Assembly (NCBI GenBank): GCA_022771765.1
Contig: JALELN010000081.1
Location: 1-33,377 of the forward strand
Direction of reading: 5' to 3'
DNA length: 33,377 nt
Origin: Lachnospiraceae bacterium
GTDB taxonomy: Bacteria > Bacillota > Clostridia > Lachnospirales > Lachnospiraceae
The position numbers were made by a program, and so were the translations under genes. The stretch's first letter is position 1; every line of letters starts with the position of its first letter. The notes below the pieces were generated by a model. That model was not told where the DNA came from. It searched no databases and saw only the letters and a list, made by a program, of their open reading frames with translations. This document shows, one piece after another, positions 25,037 to 33,027 of the stretch.

Positions 25037-25065
25037 TTTATAGCACAATCCTCTGCATTTGTACA
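25037..25065 (-). promoter_or_regulatory. candidate uvrB promoter
   Basis: Minus strand TGTACA (-35), 17 nt, TATAAA (-10), with the SOS box ending about ten nt upstream of the -35. Another possible pair (TTGTGG, 18 nt, TATAAA) lies further upstream near 25100-25130. Confidence 0.4.
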
Positions 25066-25074
25066 GAGTTTTAC

Positions 25075-25088
25075 CAAACATTTGTTCC
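25075..25088. promoter_or_regulatory. LexA-binding SOS box of uvrB
   Basis: The minus strand reads GGAACAAATGTTTG. Against the Firmicutes consensus CGAACRNRYGTTYC, 12 of 14 positions agree and only the two outermost bases differ. uvrB is a classic SOS gene in Firmicutes, so position and sequence agree. Confidence 0.7.
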
Positions 25089-25190
25089 CTTAATTAATTT
25101 ATATCTTATTTATCTGATTTCCCACAAAATCATTTCCACCACCTTCTTTTACCTTTTCCCATATGTGGTCTGACCTTCTTCCATTTTTGC

Positions 25191-25227
25191 ATAAAAATAC
25201 CACAGAACAGATTTCTCTATCCTGTGG
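25191..25227 (-). terminator. intrinsic terminator after the transglutaminase-like gene
   Basis: Stem CCACAG / CTGTGG (25200-25205 and 25222-25227), with further pairing inside, followed on the minus strand by TATTTTTAT. It closes the secA-transglutaminase unit. Confidence 0.75.
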
Positions 25228-25302
25228 CTGATTCATACTTTCATAAATGTTATGGCCTCTTTGACTTCCGAGCCGAAGGGCTTCTTCCCTCCGGGCTGTC
25301 TG

Positions 25303-26388
25303 TCACTGCAAAACACTTGCATAATCTACATATTTTTTCGCATGTTCTGTCTTATCCCATGTATGGGTCTGTTCCAGCTGCTTCTGTGTCTGGTAAAAGT
25401 ATTTCTGACTCACAGCAGCCTTGGACCCCCGATCCGGCAACGGATCATCCCACGTTGTATCAATGTAACAATAGGTACTGCCGTTTTTCACATAGTTCCA
25501 GGCATGGGAACCGCCGCCCGCGTCTCCGGCTACCACAATCGAGCAGATCCCGGCTTTCGCAGCCAGCAGATTAAATGCGGCCGCATACCCCTGGCAGACC
25601 GCCTGTTTTTTGATCAGACAGCCATACGCCGTGTACGCATCATCATAACCGCTCTTTGAAACACCCTCATCGTACACACAATTTCTCACCAGATAATTGT
25701 GAATCGCTTTCAGTTTCTGCTTGTTTGTCATTCCCTTTTTGATAATCTTTTTCAGGATGCTATCTGCCCTGCTGTCAGTCTTTGTCATTTTTGACCGGAT
25801 CGCAGATGTACCCAGCTTCGCGCTCGGACGATATCCAAAGGTTCCGTCCGTACGCTTCCAGATCATAAGGTTGTAGTTATATTCCGGATGATGCTGAAGT
25901 GCCAAAACAAACGTGTCGTAGTACATCGCGCCATCCGCATAAAAACTCTTCGTGTAATCACGTTTTTTCAAGGCCTTGAGCGCATGCTTATACGCTGACT
26001 TTTCTGAGGTAAGCACCGTGACTTTTTTCGTGAACTGTGAGGAGATATCAAATTTATAGGTAATGGTACGCCCTCCCGCAATCACATAACTGTAGGAAGT
26101 TCCGTTCATCAGCTTTCCGTTTTTGAGCGCCGTCTCCTCTAAAATCCCCGCCAGCTCACGCGCGTAGCTTTCTGCCTCCTGCTTTGCCTGATATTCATTG
26201 ACAGAAAAGGTCCGGTCCACCGTGATGCTCACTTCCAGATCACCATTCGCAAATGCCTGATTCATAATCGCGCGGATATCCGCCTCATCATATGCAGTTG
26301 CTGCCCTGACCGGCACAAATGCCACCAGAAGCGCGCACACAAGCATCAGTAAAAATATGCCTGCCCGTCGCACCCATCTCTTGTCCAT
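25303..26388 (-). CDS. secreted transglutaminase-like (cysteine protease fold) protein
   Basis: The 361-residue protein starts with a basic N terminus and hydrophobic segment ending AAATA near residue 31, a likely signal peptide. A long N-terminal part is unrecognised. The C-terminal half is a transglutaminase-like domain with the full triad: Cys265 in QAVCQGYA, His295 in SHAWNYV, and Asp310 in YIDTTWDDP. Such bacterial domains act as proteases, peptidases or cross-linkers outside the cell; the substrate here is unknown. It begins 21 nt after the secA stop with ACGGAG upstream of the ATG, so it is probably co-transcribed with secA. It may act on cell-wall peptides or surface proteins; this is inference. 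Confidence 0.85.
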   Translation of the reverse strand: MDKRWVRRAGIFLLMLVCALLVAFVPVRAATAYDEADIRAIMNQAFANGDLEVSITVDRTFSVNEYQAKQEAESYARELAGILEETALKNGKLMNGTSYSYVIAGGRTITYKFDISSQFTKKVTVLTSEKSAYKHALKALKKRDYTKSFYADGAMYYDTFVLALQHHPEYNYNLMIWKRTDGTFGYRPSAKLGTSAIRSKMTKTDSRADSILKKIIKKGMTNKQKLKAIHNYLVRNCVYDEGVSKSGYDDAYTAYGCLIKKQAVCQGYAAAFNLLAAKAGICSIVVAGDAGGGSHAWNYVKNGSTYCYIDTTWDDPLPDRGSKAAVSQKYFYQTQKQLEQTHTWDKTEHAKKYVDYASVLQ

Positions 26389-26409
26389 AATTTTCTCCGT
26401 AAACTGATC

Positions 26410-28980
26410 TTATCCCATTCTGCCACAGCACTGCTTATATTTCTTGCCACTTCCGCAAGGGCAGGGATCATTGGGATAGATCTTCTTCGTCTCGCGCTTT
26501 TTCGGTGCCGCCGCGACCGATTCATCCTTGTTGGTTCCGGTTACCTTCGCCACCTGCTCGCGCTCTACCTTCTGCTCTACCTTCACGTGGAACAACAGAC
26601 GCAGCGTATCTTCAGCAATTGCTGCCGTCATGGCATCAAACATCTCAAAGCCTGCCAGCTTGTACTCTACCAGCGGATCTCGCTGCGCAAAGGACTGCAA
26701 TCCAATGCCCTGACGAAGCTGATCCATATCGTCGATGTGTGCCATCCACTTGCGGTCGATGGTCTTTAACAGTACCACGCGCTCCAGTTCGCGCACTGCC
26801 TCCGGCTCCGGAAACTCTGCTTCTTTCGCCTCGTACAGTTTGACCGCACGCTCCTTTAAGGCATGCTTTAATTCCTTCGTGTTCTTGTAGTTTTTCGCTT
26901 CGTCGGGTGTCACCGGCTCCATCGGAATCACCGGAATCATGATCTGATTCAGCTCGTTTACATCCCACTCCTCCTGAGGGAGATCGTCGGAAATGCAGGT
27001 ATCAACCGCGTTTTCCACAAAGTCAGTCATCATCTTGTAGATGGAATCGCGCATGCTCTCGCCGTTCAGTACACGGGCACGCTCTTCATATATGATCTCT
27101 CTCTGGTCGTTGTTAACCTGATCGTAATCCAACAGATTTTTACGGATACCGAAGTTGTTACTCTCGATCTTCATCTGCGCCTTCTCGATGGCATTTGTCA
27201 GCATCTTGTGCTGGATCTCCTCGCCCTCGGGAACGCCCAGCGCGTTAAACATGCTCATGAGCTTTTCAGATCCGAACAGACGCATCAGGTCATCTTCCAG
27301 TGAAATATAAAATTTGGACTCACCGGGATCGCCCTGACGGCCGGAACGACCGCGCAGCTGATTGTCGATACGGCGTGACTCATGACGTTCCGTACCGATG
27401 ATCTTCAGACCACCGGCCGCAACTGCCTCCTCATCCAGCTTGATATCCGTACCACGACCCGCCATGTTCGTAGCGATCGTGACGGTGCCATGCTCTCCGG
27501 CGTGAGATACAATCTCAGCCTCCATCTCATGGAACTTCGCGTTCAGTACCTGATGCTTGATGCCCTCTTTATTTAACATCTTTGAAAGCAGCTCGGAAGT
27601 CTCGATGGTGATTGTGCCGACGAGCACCGGCTGTCCCTTTGCGTGGGAAGCCTTTACATCCTCCACAACTGCATGGAATTTCTCTTTTTTTGTCTTGTAT
27701 ACGGCATCCTGATGGTCGACACGGATCACCGGACGGTTCGTGGGAATCTCCACAACGTCCATTCCGTAAATATCACGGAACTCCTTTTCCTCCGTGAGGG
27801 CCGTACCGGTCATACCGGCCTTCTTGTCAAATTTATTAAAGAAGTTCTGGAAAGTGATCGTAGCAAGCGTGCGGCTCTCACGTTTTACCTTCACATGCTC
27901 CTTCGCCTCTATCGCCTGATGCAGACCGTCTGAATAACGACGTCCGGGCATAATACGTCCGGTAAACTCATCGACGATAAGCACCTCATCATCCTTTACC
28001 ACATAGTCCTTATCACGGAACATGAGATTGTGTGCACGCAGCGCAAGAATAATGTTATGCTGAATCTCCAGATTTTCCGCGTCTGCCAGATTCTCGATCT
28101 TAAAAAACTTCTCAACCTTCTCGACACCCTGTGCTGTCAGGTTGATCACTTTATCTTTCTCATTGACGATAAAGTCTCCGGTCTCCTCGATCTCAACACC
28201 CATGATGGCATCCATCTTATTGAACTCTCCGCTGGCCTCACCGCGCTGCATCTGGCGTGCCAGTATGTCGCATGCCTCATACAGTCTGGTAGACTTGCCG
28301 CTCTGTCCGGAGATGATCAGCGGTGTACGGGCCTCGTCGATCAGCACGGAATCGACCTCATCGATGATGACATAATGCAGCCCCCGCTGCACCAGCTGTT
28401 CCTTGTAAATGACCATGTTGTCACGCAGATAGTCAAATCCCAGCTCGTTGTTCGTCACATAAGTAATATCACAGTTGTACATTTCACGGCGTTCGTCATT
28501 GTCCATGCTGTTCAATACACAACCGACCTTCAGACCTAAAAACTCGTGAATCTTGCCCATCTCATCCGCGTCACGCTTTGCCAGATAGTCATTGACTGTG
28601 ACGATATGGACACCCTTGCCCTCCAGCGCGTTTAAGTATGCGGGCAGTGTCGCCACCAGAGTCTTTCCTTCACCGGTACGCATCTCGGCGATTCGTCCCT
28701 GATGAAGCACGATTCCTCCGATCAGCTGCACACGGTAATGCTCCATACCGAGCACTCGCACTGCCGCCTCGCGGACAAGCGCATATGCCTCTACCAGAAG
28801 ATCATCCAGTGTCTCACCGTTTGCCAGACGCTCCTTAAACTCCTTTGTCTTGTCTGCCATCTGTTCATCGGTCATTGCCTGCATCTGCGGGCGCAATGCC
28901 TCGATCTTATCCACCAGCGGCAAAATCCGCTTGATCTCACGCTCACTGTGAGTTCCAAACATTTTTTCTATCAGGTTCAT
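26410..28980 (-). CDS. secA: preprotein translocase ATPase SecA
   Basis: SecA drives secretory proteins through SecYEG. The 856-residue protein has Walker [10 protein letters not shown] (about 100-108), a [19 protein letters not shown] segment, [10 protein letters not shown] and [19 protein letters not shown] in the second motor domain, and a C-terminal zinc-binding motif [14 protein letters not shown] that binds SecB-like partners or phospholipid. AGGAG is nine nt before the ATG. The gene has a leader of about 120 nt with an unusual perfect inverted repeat. A transglutaminase-like gene follows in the same direction. Confidence 0.97.
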   Translation of the reverse strand: MNLIEKMFGTHSEREIKRILPLVDKIEALRPQMQAMTDEQMADKTKEFKERLANGETLDDLLVEAYALVREAAVRVLGMEHYRVQLIGGIVLHQGRIAEMRTGEGKTLVATLPAYLNALEGKGVHIVTVNDYLAKRDADEMGKIHEFLGLKVGCVLNSMDNDERREMYNCDITYVTNNELGFDYLRDNMVIYKEQLVQRGLHYVIIDEVDSVLIDEARTPLIISGQSGKSTRLYEACDILARQMQRGEASGEFNKMDAIMGVEIEETGDFIVNEKDKVINLTAQGVEKVEKFFKIENLADAENLEIQHNIILALRAHNLMFRDKDYVVKDDEVLIVDEFTGRIMPGRRYSDGLHQAIEAKEHVKVKRESRTLATITFQNFFNKFDKKAGMTGTALTEEKEFRDIYGMDVVEIPTNRPVIRVDHQDAVYKTKKEKFHAVVEDVKASHAKGQPVLVGTITIETSELLSKMLNKEGIKHQVLNAKFHEMEAEIVSHAGEHGTVTIATNMAGRGTDIKLDEEAVAAGGLKIIGTERHESRRIDNQLRGRSGRQGDPGESKFYISLEDDLMRLFGSEKLMSMFNALGVPEGEEIQHKMLTNAIEKAQMKIESNNFGIRKNLLDYDQVNNDQREIIYEERARVLNGESMRDSIYKMMTDFVENAVDTCISDDLPQEEWDVNELNQIMIPVIPMEPVTPDEAKNYKNTKELKHALKERAVKLYEAKEAEFPEPEAVRELERVVLLKTIDRKWMAHIDDMDQLRQGIGLQSFAQRDPLVEYKLAGFEMFDAMTAAIAEDTLRLLFHVKVEQKVEREQVAKVTGTNKDESVAAAPKKRETKKIYPNDPCPCGSGKKYKQCCGRMG

Positions 28981-29037
28981 ATAATAATACTCCTAACTAT
29001 GTCCGGTAATGTTGCTTACCTTTTTCGTCTTGCGCCC

Positions 29038-29072
29038 ATTAGATCATGAGCGATATCAGCCCATGATCTAAT
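29038..29072. promoter_or_regulatory. perfect inverted repeat in the secA leader
   Basis: ATTAGATCATG (29038-29048) is mirrored by CATGATCTAAT (29062-29072), an 11-bp perfect stem, and the 13-nt centre holds GATATC. It lies 58 nt before the secA start. No T-run follows on the minus strand, so it is not a standard terminator. It may be an operator or an RNA hairpin. Confidence 0.55.
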
Positions 29073-29112
29073 TCGCCGCTCGTCAATCATGCCAGCATGT
29101 TGACTCGTTTGC

Positions 29113-29142
29113 GCTCATTATATCTTAACACGATTGCACGCA
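29113..29142 (-). promoter_or_regulatory. possible secA promoter
   Basis: The minus strand has a perfect TATAAT in AAGATATAATGAG (about 29117-29122), but no good -35 at 17 nt. An alternative pair is TTGTGA, 17 nt, TAAGAT, ending three bases earlier. A promoter here is likely; its exact boxes are not settled. Confidence 0.35.
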
Positions 29143-29192
29143 TTTCACAAGTGGCAGTCATGTAAAGGTTTTGTGAACGTTTTGTGACGCTA

Positions 29193-29221
29193 TTGCATAT
29201 TTTTATACGACATGTTAAAAT
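29193..29221 (+). promoter_or_regulatory. candidate promoter of the TSCPD gene
   Basis: Plus strand TTGCAT (29193-29198), 17 nt, TAAAAT (29216-29221). The -10 is good and the -35 is weak. The start codon is 39 nt downstream. Confidence 0.4.
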
Positions 29222-29260
29222 AGCGTGAATTGTATACAAACACGAAAAAGGAGGACTACT

Positions 29261-29518
29261 ATGAGCTACACATATAAGACAACCGGCACCTGCTCCACAA
29301 AAATCGAGCTGGAGCTGGACGGCGATGTCGTACACAACGTTAAATTTACCGGAGGATGCGACGGTAACCTGAAAGCGATCCCCGCACTTGTTGAGGGTCT
29401 GACCGTGACTGAGATCGAGCAGAAGATCGGTGGCATCCACTGCGGTTTTAAGAACACCTCCTGCGGCGATCAGCTGGCGAAGGCGTGCCGGGCGGCACTG
29501 GATGCAAGCCAGAGCTAA
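29261..29518 (+). CDS. TSCPD domain small protein (TIGR03905 type)
   Basis: This 85-residue protein belongs to a small clostridial family with a TSCPD domain, also found at the C terminus of some class II ribonucleotide reductases. It has five cysteines (11, 33, 61, 68, 76), including GTCS, GGCDGN, HCGF and TSCGDQ, a pattern that suggests metal or thiol chemistry. The biochemical function is not known. I chose the ATG with AAGGAGG six nt upstream; a longer frame from 29225 adds a poor N terminus. It is the only clear plus-strand gene in the window and is transcribed divergently from secA. The structured repeat copy B follows 12 nt after its stop and probably ends its transcript. Confidence 0.88.
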   Translation: MSYTYKTTGTCSTKIELELDGDVVHNVKFTGGCDGNLKAIPALVEGLTVTEIEQKIGGIHCGFKNTSCGDQLAKACRAALDASQS

Positions 29519-29530
29519 AACAAATTATAC

Positions 29531-29656
29531 AAAAAATGCACGCATAGGTTGCTCGATTCCCCTTCCCTCGTCGCGCCCTTTCTATTCTTCATCTACGCAA
29601 GAATGAAGGTGCTTGCTCGGTCGGGCAAAATCGCAACCTTATGCGTGCATTTTTTT
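29531..29656 (+). repeat. dispersed structured repeat, copy B, likely terminator of the TSCPD gene
   Basis: Outer arms 29531-29552 (AAAAAATGCACGCATA, then GGTTGC) and 29633-29656 (GCAACC, then TTATGCGTGCAT, then six T). Conserved cores are 29549-29575 and 29612-29636, with 36 variable nt between them that can form their own hairpin (CCTT, ATTCTT with AAGAAT, AAGG). The flanking A and T runs give it the shape of an intrinsic terminator 12 nt after the TSCPD stop. See copy A at 5919-6050. Confidence 0.75.
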
Positions 29657-29810
29657 ACTATTTTCCTATTCTTTCTTGCTTCGCGCTGCCAACCGAAGAT
29701 CCGGACATATTTCATCAACTGCGACTTTTGTCTGGCGAAGTGCGAGCGATTCGATAGCCTTCTTCATGTCATAGCTGAAAGCCGCAGGCTATGTGTGCGA
29801 AGGAACCTAC

Positions 29811-29831
29811 CGAACTGCCACTGGCAGTTCG
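29811..29831. repeat. 21-nt palindrome
   Basis: CGAACTGCCA, one central base, TGGCAGTTCG: a perfect 10-bp inverted repeat in non-coding DNA about 165 nt beyond the end of the ABC transporter genes. Confidence 0.5.
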
Positions 29832-29941
29832 CCACGGATGCATGGCAACATCGAGCCAAGGCTGAAGGATTCGCGAGACACCGACAGGCAATCGGAGCAG
29901 TCTGATGAAAGGCTGTCCGGAGATACGGCGGCAGTGCCTAC

Positions 29942-29974
29942 AAAGAAAACAGCTCCCCTTTGCGGGAGCTGCCT
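29942..29974 (-). terminator. intrinsic terminator of the amino acid ABC transporter unit
   Basis: Stem CAGCTCCC / GGGAGCTG (outer limits 29950-29971) with a short loop, followed on the minus strand by TTTTCTTT. It lies 22 nt after the ATPase stop. Confidence 0.85.
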
Positions 29975-29995
29975 CCAACTAAATTCAAGCCACTT

Positions 29996-30757
29996 TTAGT
30001 CTGCCTCGTATCTTCCGAGAAATTCCTGAAGTCTCTCATTGCCGGCATCAAATACTTCCTCCGGCGTGCCCTCATGCACGATCACTCCATGCTCCATAAA
30101 GATGATATGATCCGCCACGTTCCTGGCAAAATTCATCTCGTGCGTCACAATCACCATTGTCATATGCTCTGCCGCCAGAGACTTAATCACGCGCAGAATG
30201 TCCCCGGTCAGTTCCGGGTCAAGCGCCGAGGTCGGCTCATCGAAAAACAGGATCTTCGGATTCATTGCCAGCGCCCGCGCAATCGACACACGCTGCTGCT
30301 GTCCACCGGAGAGCTGATACGGATACGCATCCGCCTTATCGGCAAGCCCCATTTTCTCAAGCAATGCCCGAGCCTCTTTTTCCACCTCTGCCCGCTCCCG
30401 TTTCTGCACACGGATCGGCGCATCCATGACATTTTTTAACACGGAATAATGGGGGAAAAGATGAAAATTCTGAAATACCATGCCATAATCCCGGCGAATC
30501 TCTTTTAACGCGGTATTGTCCGCATAATGCACCGCGCCCGTCTCATCCGTCCACGCAGCCCTGCCGCCGACATACTCGATCTCTCCGCTGTCAATCGTCT
30601 CCAGCATCACCGCACAACGCATGATCGTGGATTTGCCGGAGCCGGATGGTCCGATGATCGCCAGCACCTCGCCCTCTTTGACAGACAGTGAAATATCCTT
30701 CAACACTTCCAGACCATCGAAGCTCTTTTTGATGTGTTCCATTCTTAATATATCCAT
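29996..30757 (-). CDS. polar amino acid ABC transporter, ATP-binding subunit
   Basis: This subunit powers uptake of a polar amino acid. The 253-residue protein has Walker A GPSGSGKST (36-44), a Q-loop region (MVFQNFHLFPHYSVLKNV), the signature LSGGQQQRVSIARALA, Walker B FFDEPTSALDPE, and the switch histidine in VTHEMNFA. It is typical of the GlnQ/ArtM group. An insertion of about 10 residues around YVGGRAAWTDETGAVHYAD lengthens the loop after Walker A. GGAG is upstream of the ATG, and the permease stop overlaps that site, so translation is probably coupled. Confidence 0.93.
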   Translation of the reverse strand: MDILRMEHIKKSFDGLEVLKDISLSVKEGEVLAIIGPSGSGKSTIMRCAVMLETIDSGEIEYVGGRAAWTDETGAVHYADNTALKEIRRDYGMVFQNFHLFPHYSVLKNVMDAPIRVQKRERAEVEKEARALLEKMGLADKADAYPYQLSGGQQQRVSIARALAMNPKILFFDEPTSALDPELTGDILRVIKSLAAEHMTMVIVTHEMNFARNVADHIIFMEHGVIVHEGTPEEVFDAGNERLQEFLGRYEAD

Positions 30758-30769
30758 GCTCCGCTTCTC

Positions 30770-31435
30770 CTATCTGTAGTAATTCAACTTTTCTTCCAGC
30801 TTTGTCATACCCGTGGATACCAGCCAGTTGAAAATAAAATAAAAGACTGCTGCCACCACAAATGGTACAAAGGTCGTCTCCTTCGCCGCAATCTGCTTGG
30901 CGATCGTAAACATCTCCATGTAGGCCAGAGAAAAGGCAAGCGATGTATCCTTGACCAGCGTTACCATCTCATTGGTAATCGCCGGCAGCACGCGCTTGAT
31001 GACCTGCGGAAGGATAATATGTATGAATGTCTGCGCTTTTGTGTAGCCCAGCACCTCTGCCGCCTCATACTGTCCCTTCGGCATCGATTCGATACCGGAA
31101 CGGTAGATCTCCGCAAAATATGCCGCGTAATTGATCGAAAACGCAATGATGATCGCCGGATAACGGAACCCGCCGATATCTGCTCCCCACAAATAGAACG
31201 GTCCGTAAAAAACAACCATGAGCTGCAGCATCAAAGGAGTTCCCCTCATAATATCAATATACAGCTTGGTAATGCCGCGCACAACGCGAAAACGCCCAAA
31301 AAGCTCCACCTTAGACATGCGGCCAAAGGCAATCAGAAAGCCAAGCGGCAGGGAGAAAAGTAAAGTCCAACAGAAAATACTGATGGACTTTAGCATTCCT
31401 CCCGCCAGCTGCTGAAAAATCATAGCGGTAGACAT
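30770..31435 (-). CDS. polar amino acid ABC transporter, permease subunit
   Basis: The 221-residue membrane protein is a HisM/GlnP-type permease with about five membrane segments. It has the N-terminal block KLYIDIMRGTPLMLQLMVVFYG and the EAA loop EAAEVLGYTKAQTFIHIILPQV, which docks on the ATPase. GGGAGG is nine nt before the ATG. It lies between the binding protein and ATPase genes; a single permease gene implies a homodimeric channel. Confidence 0.93.
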   Translation of the reverse strand: MSTAMIFQQLAGGMLKSISIFCWTLLFSLPLGFLIAFGRMSKVELFGRFRVVRGITKLYIDIMRGTPLMLQLMVVFYGPFYLWGADIGGFRYPAIIIAFSINYAAYFAEIYRSGIESMPKGQYEAAEVLGYTKAQTFIHIILPQVIKRVLPAITNEMVTLVKDTSLAFSLAYMEMFTIAKQIAAKETTFVPFVVAAVFYFIFNWLVSTGMTKLEEKLNYYR

Positions 31436-31477
31436 AAATAGATTCCTCCCGGAGCCATAACAGCTCCCTTTCTCTTA

Positions 31478-32260
31478 TTATTTTCCAATACAGATCAGAT
31501 CAGCAATATCGTACTTCTCTGCCAGCTCTTCAATCGTTCCGTTCTCTGCCAGCTTAGTCAGATCCGCATCCACGGTCTCACACAGCTTCGTATTTCCTTT
31601 CTTGAAGCCGACTGCGTATTTCTCGGAATTTAACACCTCGGGTAAAATCGTATAGCCCTCCCCACGTGTCTTGATCTGATAATTTGCCACACCGACATCC
31701 ATTGCAACCGCATCGACAGAACCTGCCTGCAGTTCCACAAAGGCGCTGTTATAATCCGCGAACTCCTGCAAACCTGCAAAGGTCTCTGCCAGTTTGGCCT
31801 GATCCTCCTGAAGCAGTGTCAATGCAGCGCTTGCCGCCTGCACACCAACTGTCTTTCCCGCCAGATCTTCCAGCGTGCTGATACCGGAATCCTCAGCGAC
31901 AACGATCACCTGACTGTTGTCCACATAAGGCTGTGACCATGTATAGTCATCTTCTCTGCCATCCACGGTAAAACCGTTCCAGATACAGTCGATGGCACCG
32001 CTCTCCAGCTCCATATCCTTAGAATCCCAGTCAATCGGCTTCTTTTCAAGCGTCCAGCCTTCCATCTCACACACTTTTTCAGCAAGCTCCAGATCAAATC
32101 CGGTATACTCCCCGTTATCATCCATGTATCCGTAAGGCGGATACTCAGCATCAAAGCCTACGGTAAATGTATTGTCTCCTCCTTTGGAACCACAGCCGGT
32201 CAACATCCCGGCAGCCATTGCAGTTACTAAAAGTGCTGCGATTACTTTATTCTTTTTCAT
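31478..32260 (-). CDS. amino acid ABC transporter, substrate-binding lipoprotein
   Basis: The 260-residue protein captures the substrate outside the cell. A signal peptide ends in the lipobox LTGC with Cys23 as the lipid anchor site. The mature protein is a type II periplasmic-binding fold (FTVGFDAEYPPYGYMDDNGEYTGFDLELAEKVCE, the family 3 signature region, and GAIDCIWNGFTV). GGAGG precedes the ATG. Ligand identity (for example cystine, glutamine or arginine) cannot be read from the sequence. It is the first gene of the three-gene unit with a good promoter upstream. Confidence 0.93.
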   Translation of the reverse strand: MKKNKVIAALLVTAMAAGMLTGCGSKGGDNTFTVGFDAEYPPYGYMDDNGEYTGFDLELAEKVCEMEGWTLEKKPIDWDSKDMELESGAIDCIWNGFTVDGREDDYTWSQPYVDNSQVIVVAEDSGISTLEDLAGKTVGVQAASAALTLLQEDQAKLAETFAGLQEFADYNSAFVELQAGSVDAVAMDVGVANYQIKTRGEGYTILPEVLNSEKYAVGFKKGNTKLCETVDADLTKLAENGTIEELAEKYDIADLICIGK

Positions 32261-32309
32261 CTGGTCTTCCTCCTGCTATTGCGTTTTTGTAACACTTTAC
32301 CTCGGTGAC

Positions 32310-32338
32310 ATGCTATCACAGCCATCTGCCGCTGTCAA
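32310..32338 (-). promoter_or_regulatory. sigma-A-type promoter of the amino acid ABC transporter
   Basis: Minus strand -35 TTGACA (32333-32338), 17 nt, -10 TAGCAT (32310-32315). It lies between the PilZ stop and the binding-protein start, giving a leader of about 45 nt. Confidence 0.65.
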
Positions 32339-32364
32339 TGCCAACTGCCATTTTTATTACTTTA

Positions 32365-33027
32365 TTACGATTGTAGCCCCAGCGCTTCTTCCGCCTGATT
32401 GCGCTCCCTGATATTTTCCAGTTTATTCTGAACATATCTGATCCATTCATCATCCGGCTGTAAAATATGCGCGCCGTATTTAAACAAACCGCTGGGCAGT
32501 TCCATGGAACGCAAAATATTCGCACGCATCACGACACGAAGCTGCTGCAGCCTGTCCTCATAAATGATAGTGACGGGTCTCCAGTCACTCTCCGGTATGC
32601 TGTCTGAACAGACAAAACCAATACCGTTCTCGCTGTAATTGCGCACGACAATCTCCCGTTCCTTATCATCCATGACTGTTCGCATGATGGCGTGCATCTC
32701 TGTTCGAATACGCGGCTCTCCACGACGGTTAACGCGCACACTGTCACGCTTTGTTGTCAGCAGATGGCACATTTTCCCCTGATAAATGTCCTTGCGGATG
32801 CGGCAGCCGCTCCATCCGAACGCCTGCCGGTCGGAGTTTACATAAAAAACAAGGATCTGAATTTTCGGACTCGAAAAGTCTATGATCTGACCTTTGTACT
32901 TGACCGGTGTCAGATAAAGACCATCGTCCCGCGTCGCAACAACGATCGCCAGACACTCAAATTTCATATCACCCTTCATCACGCGAATCTGAATCGTCGC
33001 ATTTGCCGGTATTTCTCCTATTTTCAT
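32365..33027 (-). CDS. PilZ domain protein (c-di-GMP receptor)
   Basis: PilZ domains bind c-di-GMP and change motility or polysaccharide output. The 220-residue protein has an N-terminal YcgR-like beta domain (residues about 1-95) and a C-terminal PilZ domain with the two ligand motifs: RGEPR (RxxxR, 102-106) and NYSENG (NxSxxG, 130-135). Both are intact, so c-di-GMP binding is likely. I chose ATG 33025-33027: GGAGG is nine nt upstream, and it overlaps the stop of the GGDEF gene as ATGA. A longer frame at 33042 starts inside that ribosome binding site. The layout resembles YcgR, the flagellar brake, which fits a motile organism. Confidence 0.92.
   Translation of the reverse strand: MKIGEIPANATIQIRVMKGDMKFECLAIVVATRDDGLYLTPVKYKGQIIDFSSPKIQILVFYVNSDRQAFGWSGCRIRKDIYQGKMCHLLTTKRDSVRVNRRGEPRIRTEMHAIMRTVMDDKEREIVVRNYSENGIGFVCSDSIPESDWRPVTIIYEDRLQQLRVVMRANILRSMELPSGLFKYGAHILQPDDEWIRYVQNKLENIRERNQAEEALGLQS

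Larger units (their letters stand above)
24953..25302. other. 350-nt spacer: uvrB control region and terminator of the secA unit
   Basis: No gene. From right to left it holds the terminator at 25191-25227, an AT-rich stretch, an SOS box at 25075-25088, a candidate promoter, and the uvrB ribosome binding site. A GGTCAGACC palindrome is at about 25167-25175. Confidence 0.6.
29519..29995. other. 477-nt spacer between the TSCPD gene and the ABC transporter
   Basis: No credible gene. It contains repeat copy B (29531-29656), then about 280 nt with several stem-forming segments. These include a near-perfect palindrome at 29811-29831 and CATAGC / GCTATG near 29771-29794. The ABC transporter terminator follows. 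The open frames here lack ribosome binding sites. The middle part may be a second dispersed repeat, which I cannot test. Confidence 0.55.

Noticed and set aside
29549-29905. 118-codon plus-strand frame across repeat copy B, sharing LARSGKIA with a frame at 5761-6093
   Set aside because: The shared peptide is simply the translation of the conserved DNA core in both copies. Neither frame has a ribosome binding site, and the flanking peptide sequences are unrelated.
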